From Leptothermofonsia sichuanensis E412 (GTDB lineage: Bacteria > Cyanobacteriota > Cyanobacteriia > Leptolyngbyales > Leptolyngbyaceae): 64,000 nucleotides of DNA. How positions within the stretch are numbered: the stretch's first letter is position 1; each line of letters begins with the position of its first letter. The notes under the pieces were generated by a model. The model saw only the letters and a list, made by a program, of their open reading frames with translations. It had not been told where the DNA came from and did no database searches. The DNA is taken from contig NZ_CP072600.1 of assembly GCF_019891175.1 (NCBI RefSeq), positions 4,650,001 to 4,714,000 on the forward strand, read 5' to 3'. The position numbers and the translations under genes were made by a program. Positions 1 to 7,149 of this stretch are shown here, piece by piece.

Positions 1-1110
1 CAGGAGGAGTCGGTCAAGCAGGCAGCAATCAACTCTATCATGCAGTATGGGACCTCCAATAGTTCCTGCTCGGTATTGAGTGGTCGGATTGATTTGCACC
101 GTCAGCTTGAGGATGAGATTTCAGCCTTTAAGCACCTGCCCCATACCCAACTCTTCATCAACGCCTGGATGGCAATGCAAGCACTGATGGATGCTTTCTG
201 TCACCTGGCAATCCCGGTACCGGGGTTTCAACACACCCGTGAGTCACTGATTTTGACGGATGTGCTGAACCACGGTTGTATTGTTTCAGCAGTAGCCAAT
301 GCGGGTACTCGCTCTGGAAAGCTATTTGGGCACAGCCCCCGGGTGCGGGTGCGGGCTTATCGCCACTGTGATCCAGAGGATCTTGCCCGTAAACTGCAAC
401 GCTATGCTCGCCCAGACGATCGGATTCTGGTTGTCTCCGATGCTGTCTTCTCAATGGATGGGGACATTGCCCCGCTGCCTGACATGATTGATGTGATGAG
501 CAAGTATGAAGGTAGCGTTTTGGTGATGGATGAGGCCCATGCCAGTGGTTCCATTGGGGCGACCGGGCGCGGTATTTATGAATATTTTGATCTGTTACCT
601 CAGCAGGCGATCGAGCGGGGAGTGATTCCGCTGATTATGACCACGTTCTCAAAGTTTGCGGCTTCAGCGGGAGCGGCCATTAGCACCCACGTAGCAGAAC
701 TAAAACCCCTGCTGAATGTTTCGCCCACTTCAATCGGTACGATTTCTCTGGCTCCTCCGCTGACAGCGGCAGCCCTGGAAAGTATTCGTCTGGTACGCCG
801 GTTTCCGGAGCGCGTCAAGCGATTGCAGGACAATACCCGCTATCTGCGATCGCGGCTGGCTGCCCACGATTTTCTGGCGATTGGGGAAACCAATGTGGTT
901 CCAGTGATTCTCCCACCAGAGCTTAACCCCAAACTCTATGCCAGAGAGCTTTTAGATTACGGCATTTGGGTCTCCCCCATCTGGTTCATCGCCAAACCCC
1001 GCATTCGGATCACGGTCAATGCTCTCCACACCAGAGAGGAAATTGATCGATTAGTTTCGGCGATGGTCAAAGCACGAGATCTGGCTTACAAACCAACCAT
1101 CAGCGCCTGA
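1..1110 (+). CDS. Alpha-oxoamine synthase family PLP enzyme (AONS/KBL-like), 5' partial
   Basis: The reading frame is open from base 1, so the true start lies upstream of the window. The product resembles 8-amino-7-oxononanoate synthase / 2-amino-3-ketobutyrate CoA ligase, fold-type I PLP enzymes that condense an amino acid with an acyl-CoA or acyl-ACP. Visible family marks are the DEAHASG motif (about codon 177), whose Asp contacts the PLP ring nitrogen, and TTFSKFAAS (about codon 217), whose Lys should form the PLP aldimine. The early YGTSNSSCSVLSG stretch matches the family's N-terminal region. The C-terminus is complete, with the usual RITVNALHTREEID ending. Which acyl donor and amino acid are used cannot be read from sequence: biotin synthesis, threonine breakdown and a lipid/polyketide role are all possible. 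Confidence 0.8.
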   Translation, partial: QEESVKQAAINSIMQYGTSNSSCSVLSGRIDLHRQLEDEISAFKHLPHTQLFINAWMAMQALMDAFCHLAIPVPGFQHTRESLILTDVLNHGCIVSAVANAGTRSGKLFGHSPRVRVRAYRHCDPEDLARKLQRYARPDDRILVVSDAVFSMDGDIAPLPDMIDVMSKYEGSVLVMDEAHASGSIGATGRGIYEYFDLLPQQAIERGVIPLIMTTFSKFAASAGAAISTHVAELKPLLNVSPTSIGTISLAPPLTAAALESIRLVRRFPERVKRLQDNTRYLRSRLAAHDFLAIGETNVVPVILPPELNPKLYARELLDYGIWVSPIWFIAKPRIRITVNALHTREEIDRLVSAMVKARDLAYKPTISA

Positions 1111-1650
1111 GGAATGGCAACAGCTTCTGAGACAATGGCTGTCAATCCTGCTTTGCTTAACCCGCTTTAATCATGCTCGGAATGTGATAAGTGCTGAGAA
1201 CACTTTGTTTTCAGGCCAGAGCATGGGATTAGCGCCATTTACATAGTGCCATTTCATAGTGCCTTTACACGCATTGCCAGGCACACGCTAAAGCCCGGTG
1301 GGCATACCAGAAAGGCGATGCCAGAGAGGAGGCTCCAGCTTCTACCTGCCGATCGCTCTGGCTATCTGTCACTGGCCCAGGGACTCTGGAAGCTGGAACT
1401 TCTACACCGTTACCAGGCTCCAGCCTGGTAACGAGGTTATGAACGAGGTTATGAACGAGGTTATGAGTACACGCTAGTTGCCTACAGGCTAGTGGTCTGT
1501 CAAGAATTATTTTGTGGGCTGAAAACCGCAAAATAATAACTCCTTCTCCATCCCAGACTCACAAGTACAAAGTTGACAGTTTACTGGAAGCCTGGAACAG
1601 GTGTTGGTTAGAATTCTTTCCAGCAACCGTGACAGAAGAGGTTAAAGGGC
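1111..1650. other. Gene-poor gap with a short tandem repeat and an IS630-like end
   Basis: No convincing gene is seen in these 540 bases. Two things stand out: three perfect 12-bp repeats (listed separately) and the motif TAGTGGTCTGTCAA at 1490-1503, which resembles the terminal repeat of the IS630 element near 60.7 kb. Short reading frames here show no recognisable domain. Confidence 0.5.
1431..1466. repeat. Three tandem copies of a 12-bp unit
   Basis: The unit ACGAGGTTATGA occurs three times in a row without mismatch. It lies in the gap after the oxoamine synthase gene. The unit length is a multiple of three, but no supported gene crosses it. Confidence 0.9.
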
Positions 1651-2049
1651 GTGGTCAACTTGTTTCAGCGCTGCGGATCAGGAAACCGCGGACCAGGAAG
1701 GCAATCCCTGATTTTGATAGCAGTATTTTTTGGGGGGGGATTACCTGTGGTGTCATGGACCAGCCTTACGACGGCACAGACTGGTCGTGAAACCCCAGTT
1801 CCTCCTGCACCGCAGCCGAATCAATTGATTCCAGACAATCCATGGACGCCCAATCAGTTGCAGCGGGCAATGGTCACCGGTACAGATATGCCAATCGTTG
1901 AACCCCTGCCATTCTGGTCGTTGAAGCCCCTTCCAGAACCTGCAAGCCCTGTCCCATCAGGAGATGGAACAGGCTCTATGCCCGATTCACAACCTGATGC
2001 CCAGACAACGCCCAATCCTGACCTGGAGCATCAGAAGTTCACAGATTAG
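1651..2049 (+). CDS. Small proline-rich exported protein, hypothetical
   Basis: This is a 132-residue product with a GTG start preceded by an AGAGG-like ribosome site about 10 bases upstream. An Arg-containing N-terminus is followed by a hydrophobic stretch (about residues 20-35) and an AQT/G boundary that could be a signal-peptidase site near residue 43. The mature part is rich in Pro, Gln and Asp, with low complexity and no recognised domain. A run of six T and eight G bases inside the signal-peptide coding region (about 1726-1739) is prone to slippage or sequencing error. The gene could therefore be phase-variable or have a misplaced frame. Function is unknown. It converges with the response regulator on the other strand. 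Confidence 0.4.
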   Translation: MVNLFQRCGSGNRGPGRQSLILIAVFFGGGLPVVSWTSLTTAQTGRETPVPPAPQPNQLIPDNPWTPNQLQRAMVTGTDMPIVEPLPFWSLKPLPEPASPVPSGDGTGSMPDSQPDAQTTPNPDLEHQKFTD

Positions 2050-2065
2050 GTGATTCTGGCTGAAC

Positions 2066-2440
2066 TCATTCCCATCCGAGGGCTTCCCGGATCTGTTCCG
2101 CCAATTTGAGTGGACGAAAGGGTTTGGCGAAAACTGCCACAATCCCAGGATCCTCGAAAGGATTTTGGTCAGGCTGCTGGACCTTGGCGGTGACCAGAAT
2201 CACAGGGATAGACCGGGTCTGAGGATTTGCCTTCAGCCGTTGAAGCGTGGCTCGTCCATCCATTTCGGGCATCATCAAGTCCAGCAAAATGGCATCTGGC
2301 TGGTAAGTTGCTGCCAGATTTAATCCTTCCTGCCCAGAACTGGCTGTGAGCACCGTCCACCCAGCCCCCATTTCTAACCCAAGTTTGGCGATCGCCCGCA
2401 CGTCTTCTTCATCATCCACAATTAAAATATGTTTGCTCAT
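2066..2440 (-). CDS. Single-domain response regulator (CheY-like)
   Basis: This is a 124-residue stand-alone receiver domain. The acidic pocket is at Asp9/Asp10 (IVDDEED), the phospho-acceptor Asp is in LLDLMMPEMDG (about residue 55), the switch Thr is in ILVTAK, and the conserved Lys is in FAKPFRP (about residue 109). There is no output domain, so it must act by protein contact with a partner, as CheY or PatA/PilG-type regulators do. No histidine kinase lies beside it. It is divergent from chlD, with about 185 bases between them that could hold both promoters. Confidence 0.9.
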   Translation of the reverse strand: MSKHILIVDDEEDVRAIAKLGLEMGAGWTVLTASSGQEGLNLAATYQPDAILLDLMMPEMDGRATLQRLKANPQTRSIPVILVTAKVQQPDQNPFEDPGIVAVFAKPFRPLKLAEQIREALGWE

Positions 2441-2625
2441 GTCTCTATTGATACCGCTCGGACTTCAGAGGCGACCATAGCACCTGATCGGGAAGAACCA
2501 GGGAAGAAATCACATTTTTTGATCGCTTGAGATGGGTCACCCGTCGGGATGCTCTGCTCGCCCATCATACGATCGCAGTCCCCACCCTGCTATCCTGAAA
2601 TTTGAAGCTAATTTAGACCCGGTTC

Positions 2626-4719
2626 ATGCCAGCACTGAGTACCCCCGCCACACCCTTCGCCTTTCCTCTGACCGCCGTTGTAGGCCACGAGGCCATTAAG
2701 CTAGCGCTGCTGCTGGCCGCGATCGATCCGGGACTGGGGGGAGTGGTGATTGCCGGACGGCGCGGTACGGCCAAGTCGGTGATGGCACGGGCTTTACATG
2801 CGCTGTTGCCGCCGATTGAGATTGTCAAAGGCTCTCTCAATTGTGATCCCCAAACGCCTGAAGAGTGGGACGATGAAACCCTGGAAAGGTTCGGGGCAAA
2901 GAATGGCCAGCAATTAACAGAAGTTCCTACGGAAATCATCCCGGCTCCCTTTGTCCAGATTCCCCTGGGTGTGACGGAGGATCGGTTGCTGGGTTCTGTA
3001 GACGTGAGCCAGTCGATCAAACAAGGGGAAACAGTGTTTCAACCGGGATTGCTGGCAGAGGCTCACCGGGGAGTGTTGTATGTGGATGAAATTAACCTGC
3101 TGGACGACCAGATTGCTAACCTGTTGCTGACCGTTTTAACGGATGGGCGTAATCAGATTGAGCGGGAGGGCATCAGTTTTCAGCACCCCTGTAAGCCTCT
3201 GCTGCTGGCAACCTACAATCCAGAAGAAGGGGACCTGCGAAATCATTTGCTGGATCGAATTGCGATCGCCCTTTCTGCCGATGAGGTGTTAGGAATTGGC
3301 GATCGCGTCCAGGCTGTTGAGCAGGCCACCCGCTACTCTAATCAGCCCAGGGAATTTCTCAGCCAGTACAGCGAAGAACTGGACGCCCTCAAGACTCAGA
3401 TCATCCTGGCACGGGAATGGTTGAAGGATGTCCAGATCAAGCCAGAGCAAATCGAGTATCTCGTGACTGAAGCTATTCGCGGGAACGTCCAGGGGCACCG
3501 GGCAGAATTGTTTGCCATTCGGGTTGCCAGAGCCCATGCTGCCCTGGAAGGGCGGACAGAAGTCACGGCGGACGATCTCCGCCGCGCCGTCGAACTGGTG
3601 ATAATTCCCCGCGCCATCATCAACCCGCCCCCTCCAGAACTGGAGCAACCACCGCCACCGCCACCGCCACCGCCGGATCAGACCGAAGATGCGGAACAGG
3701 AGCAGGATGAAAAGGAAGAAAACGAAGATCAGGAAGACCAGCAACAGGAACCACCCAGCATTCCCGAAGAGTTTGTCTTTGATGCAGAGGGGGTGATCCT
3801 GGATCCAGAGGTGCTCTATTTTGCTCAGATGGCAACCCGTCAGGGCAAATCCGGGAGCCGCACCCTGATCTTTTCTGAGGATCGAGGGCGTTACATTAAA
3901 CCCATGTTGCCCAAAGGGAAAGTCCGCCGCATAGCTGTGGATGCCACTCTGCGAGCGGCTGCCCCTTACCAGAAAGCCCGCAGGCAAAGAGCGATTGCCT
4001 CTCCGACATCCGATCTTCGACATCCGGTACCCGGTACTCCCTCCCCTCCCCTTCCCCGTAAGCGGGTCTTCGTTGAAGAGGGGGATATTCGCACCAAACG
4101 TTTAGCCCGCAAAGCCGGAGCACTTGTTGTCTTTGTGGTGGATGCCTCTGGCTCAATGGCATTGAACCGGATGCAGTCAGCAAAAGGGGCAGTGCTGCGA
4201 CTGCTGACTGAGGCATACCAGAACCGGGACCAGGTTTCCCTGATTCCGTTCCGGGGAGAGCAGGCGGAAGTCCTGTTGCCACCCACCCGTTCGATTGAAG
4301 CGGCTAAACGCCGGTTGGATCGGCTTCCCTGCGGCGGCGGTTCTCCCCTGGCCCACGGGTTAACCCAGGCAGTGCGGGTTGGGATGAATGCCAGACAGTC
4401 TGGGGATATTGGCCAGGTGGTGATTGTGGCTATTACAGATGGGCGCGGCAATATTCCCCTGGCACGATCGCTGGGAGAACCCATCCCAGAAGGCGAAAAG
4501 CCCGATATCAAGGCTGAACTGCTGGAAATTGCCGCCAAAATCCGTGCTCTCAACATCCAATTGCTCGTCATTGACACTGAAAACAAGTTCATCTCCACAG
4601 GTTTTGCCAAGGAACTGGCACAGAAAGCAGGCGGCAAATACTACCACTTACCCAAGGCAACCGACCAGGCGATCGCTGGACTGGCCCAGAACGCGATCGC
4701 CGACATGAAATCCCGCTAA
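2626..4719 (+). CDS. chlD: Magnesium chelatase subunit D
   Basis: ChlD works with ChlI and ChlH to insert Mg2+ into protoporphyrin IX, the first committed step to chlorophyll. The 697-residue product has an N-terminal AAA+ module with a Walker-A-like GRRGTAKS (residues 45-52) and VDEINLLDD (about 152). A poly-Pro linker and a very acidic stretch (about residues 335-380) follow, then a C-terminal von Willebrand A domain with the MIDAS motif DASGSM (about 506). This domain order is diagnostic for ChlD/BchD. Just before the VWA domain lies a Pro/Ser/Thr-rich segment, coded by about 3991-4056, that looks like an inserted repeat that kept the frame. The N-terminal PALSTP start is a plain ATG without a strong Shine-Dalgarno. 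Confidence 0.95.
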   Translation: MPALSTPATPFAFPLTAVVGHEAIKLALLLAAIDPGLGGVVIAGRRGTAKSVMARALHALLPPIEIVKGSLNCDPQTPEEWDDETLERFGAKNGQQLTEVPTEIIPAPFVQIPLGVTEDRLLGSVDVSQSIKQGETVFQPGLLAEAHRGVLYVDEINLLDDQIANLLLTVLTDGRNQIEREGISFQHPCKPLLLATYNPEEGDLRNHLLDRIAIALSADEVLGIGDRVQAVEQATRYSNQPREFLSQYSEELDALKTQIILAREWLKDVQIKPEQIEYLVTEAIRGNVQGHRAELFAIRVARAHAALEGRTEVTADDLRRAVELVIIPRAIINPPPPELEQPPPPPPPPPDQTEDAEQEQDEKEENEDQEDQQQEPPSIPEEFVFDAEGVILDPEVLYFAQMATRQGKSGSRTLIFSEDRGRYIKPMLPKGKVRRIAVDATLRAAAPYQKARRQRAIASPTSDLRHPVPGTPSPPLPRKRVFVEEGDIRTKRLARKAGALVVFVVDASGSMALNRMQSAKGAVLRLLTEAYQNRDQVSLIPFRGEQAEVLLPPTRSIEAAKRRLDRLPCGGGSPLAHGLTQAVRVGMNARQSGDIGQVVIVAITDGRGNIPLARSLGEPIPEGEKPDIKAELLEIAAKIRALNIQLLVIDTENKFISTGFAKELAQKAGGKYYHLPKATDQAIAGLAQNAIADMKSR

Positions 4720-4734
4720 GGATCGAGGATGTAA

Positions 4735-4860
4735 ACCCTGTAAAACTCACCACAAAGGCACAAAGGACACAAAGCAAGCTTCTTGGTACTCTTTGTGTCT
4801 TTATGGTTCTAGTTTAGGACGATATCTTAATTAATTCACATTCCCAAGAAATGAGGATTT
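4735..4860. repeat. Interspersed CACAAAGG-type intergenic repeat, copy A
   Basis: This intergenic stretch contains ACCACAAAGGCACAAAGGAC and, further on, a TAGGACGATATC...CACATTCC portion. The reverse complement of both parts recurs in the same order in the gap before the pyruvate-kinase-like gene (20741-20945), including an exact match of about 30 bases. A shorter relative lies near 22675-22705. Confidence 0.7.
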
Positions 4861-4984
4861 TATACCCTGAAACTTCAGCACAAAGACCCATTGGTGCAGC
4901 CTGTTCAGAGGTTACAGAGCACAAAGAAATTGCTCTGTTTGATATTACCCATCCAGGGACTCCGCACCCGCCGCCCACCCCGGT

Positions 4985-5441
4985 TCAACCCATGGGTATA
5001 ATCATCGTTGTTTTGACATCCTTATGCCCCAACAGTTCCTGCCCGGTGCGGATGTCATAACCATTTTGTAACAGGTGCGTCGCAAAACTATGTCGGAAAG
5101 TCGCACACAATAATTTGACGATGAGCAAAATCTAGATCTTTAACGCGCAAGTTCAAGCTTTCCTGTAGCCGCAGTCCACTACCATAGAGAACCTGGACGA
5201 CCAGTTTAGGCATACCACTCATCTGAGCAAAAATCGCAAACACTTCCTCGCGTGACAGAACAGTTGGGACATAGCGCGTAGTTCTCGCCCGGAGTGCATT
5301 GGGATCCCAATCGGTATCTAACGGATAAACGTCCCGGTACAAAAAGATCAAAGCACTAAACGCTTGATTCTGGGTTGAAGCCGCCACCCCTTTATCGACA
5401 GCAAGATGTGTCAGAAATACTTCAACGGCCTCGCGTCCTAG
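4985..5441 (-). pseudogene. Integron-type tyrosine integrase, decayed (intI-like)
   Basis: Read on the minus strand, the frame from 5441 gives GREAVEVFLTHLAV, then VAASTQNQAFSALIFLYRDV, YVPTVLSREEVFAI and [19 protein letters not shown]. These closely follow the IntI consensus and include the first catalytic Arg (GLR). After RQIIV the middle of the catalytic domain is missing and the frame changes. The tail resumes as [18 protein letters not shown] and [12 protein letters not shown], but the catalytic Tyr position reads IIP instead of IYT, followed by TGA at 4985-4987. The 5' end is cut exactly by the left terminus of an IS1380 element. The gene is therefore dead by 5' truncation, internal deletion, frameshift and loss of the nucleophile. 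No attI site was identified. Confidence 0.85.
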
Positions 5442-5613
5442 CCTGCATTATTCATGAGGGATGCCAGAGGGCAGGTAAACGAGTCCAGATGCACCAAAAG
5501 TTGGTCAAACCTGGAATAAGCAGCAGAGAAAGTGAAGAAAGAGGGACTGCCAAGGGCTAAAATAGCCGGAAATACTGGACAGGAGACACACTACTCCTAC
5601 GACAAGACGAAAA

Positions 5614-6963
5614 TTAGCCCAAGAGCAGTCCTTTGGATGACACTAATTGTTGGGTAATCTGACGCAGTTCTTGAGCAAACGGACAATAAGCGGCTAACTC
5701 CACCAGCACTCGTCGTGCAGAGACTCTCACCCTGGCAGCCCCCTTAATCAGCATCGCTTGCAGACGCGGGACTTGAGCAGTGGCAAACTGAGTGCCCTGG
5801 GCGGCCTGCCGAATGGCCAGTAGCAGAATGTAAGCGGCTTGAGAGAGGAGTAAGCGGAACTAGTTGGCGATGAAATTGTGACAACTGAGGTGGTCTACTT
5901 GGATGCCCAGTTTAAGTTCCTTAATGGGATGCTCACTGTCGGCTCCTTGCTGGACATAGAACGAGTCATAGAGAGCCTGTGGGGGCAACTCCAGATTGGT
6001 GAGGACACAGCGGGGATTCGCCCCTTGGGGCAACCATTCGGCTTTCATCACCAGGCGACGAGGGGAGTCCCAAGGGGATGCAGCATAGTAGACATCGTCG
6101 AACAGGCGTGCTTTTTGCCCCGTTTGAACAGACTGCAAACGGGCTTGTTCTAACAAAGGTGCAATCTTGCGCTCAGTCACCGCATTACGAGCAAAGCCAA
6201 TAGCGTAACCCACCTCAGAGCGTTCACACACTTGCAAGATTTCAGGCAACGCAAAGCCTGCATCGGCTCGCAGAACCAATCGAACCCCTGGAAATGCTCG
6301 TTTCAAGCGCCAGAACAACCACCGTAAACTGCCAGCGACCCCTTTGCCGGGATGACTATTGCCAGCCCGCAATTGCAGCACTAACGGGTAGCCACTCTTG
6401 GCTTCATTGATCAGGACCGGGAAGTGCATGTGCTGCCCATAGTAGCCGTGAAAACAACTCAACTGCTGGTGTCCATGGGTGGGGGCATCCCACCCATCTA
6501 TGTCCAGCACGATCTCCTCCGCTGCTTGCCGATATTGAGCGATAAAGCCATCAATCAGGCGACTACGTATCCTTGAAACCTCCTGCTTACCGACATCGTT
6601 TTCCAGGCCCGTCATTGTCGGTTGACTGGCTAAATGCTCTGCATCTGGCAGCGGCAATCGCTCACAGACCAGTTTGTAAATGGGGTCATGCCGCAGGTGG
6701 TTGCTATCGTTGGCATCTTCGTAGCCCCCCACGATTTGATAGACCCGCTGGCTGACCAACTGATGCAAGCTGTGGGTGACTCGATTCAGGTCACGCCACT
6801 TCTCGATGCACTCGGCAATGCCCTGACACACTTGCTACTGTTGTTCGGCTTGTCGAGCTAACAAAATTCCCGCATCCGAACTCAATTCTAGATCTGAGAA
6901 GCGAACCACCAGAGACCGATGGGGATAAAAATCGTAGGGGAGGTCTAAATCACACACTGTCAT
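5614..6963 (-). pseudogene. IS1380-family transposase with two in-frame TAG codons
   Basis: The frame runs from ATG at 6963 (MTVCDLDLPYDFYPH) to TAA at 5614-5616, about 449 codons, the usual size for this family. The open middle part carries IVLDIDGWDAPTHGHQQ and the RLVLRADAGFALPEI stretch, with Asp residues expected for a DDE active site. The conserved end LSCHNFIAN is followed by TAG and then by FRLLLSQAAY in the same frame. TAG codons lie at 6835-6837 (after AEQQ) and 5860-5862 (after HNFIAN), where family members usually have Gln. Both fit single C-to-T changes of CAG. The transposase is almost certainly inactive. Confidence 0.8.
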
Positions 6964-6992
6964 GGCAGAATGAAGAGGCAAAAAATTCTACA

Positions 6993-7027
6993 GAGCTTGA
7001 TTGTATTGGGTTTCAAGCTCTTTTTTT
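6993..7027 (+). terminator. Terminator-like hairpin inside the IS1380 end
   Basis: GAGCTTGA (6993-7000) pairs perfectly with TCAAGCTC (7013-7020) around a 12-base loop and is followed by seven T residues (7021-7027). It has the form of an intrinsic terminator for plus-strand transcription. It lies upstream of the transposase, which is on the minus strand, so it does not end that gene. Confidence 0.6.
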
Positions 7028-7082
7028 CATCTTTCTTTCGCTCCTTCGTGAACAATTCAGGTTAAGCCAAACACTATCGTTC

Positions 7083-7115
7083 AGATCTCCAACTTCTTCG
7101 AGAAGTTGGAGATCT
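7083..7115. repeat. Long perfect stem-loop (AGATCTCCAACTTC family), copy 1
   Basis: AGATCTCCAACTTC (7083-7096) pairs over 14 bases with GAAGTTGGAGATCT (7102-7115) around a 5-base TTCGA loop. It lies between the IS1380 end and the 3' end of the SNF2 helicase gene. It may stabilise or end that minus-strand transcript, but no T run follows. A related hairpin follows pnp. Confidence 0.75.
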
Positions 7116-7149
7116 CTCACCCCTTAGATTCGGTGAAAGACCACTAATC

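Larger units (their letters stand above)
5442..7061. mobile_element. IS1380-family insertion sequence, defective
   Basis: The element is about 1.62 kb, bounded by imperfect inverted repeats: CCTGCATTATTCATG at 5442-5456 and CGTGAACAATTCAGG at 7047-7061 (12 of 15 positions pair). It encloses one long transposase frame on the minus strand with two in-frame stops. The bases just outside the ends (CTAG left, TTAA right) do not form an obvious target duplication, so one flank may have been rearranged. It sits in the integron integrase remnant. Confidence 0.7.

Noticed and set aside
1246-1431. 61-codon plus-strand frame after the oxoamine synthase gene
   Set aside because: No family-like content or ribosome site; the sequence runs into the tandem repeat and looks like ordinary intergenic DNA.
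3289-4023. Long minus-strand frame inside chlD
   Set aside because: It is the shadow of a strongly coding region; its composition (Trp/Arg/Leu repeats) mirrors the Pro-rich linker on the other strand.
5614-6963. TAG recoded as Gln (amber suppression) to explain three in-frame TAG codons
   Set aside because: Many intact genes in the window end in TAG (for example pnp, DUF3326 and the NYN gene), so TAG acts as a stop here; decay is simpler.
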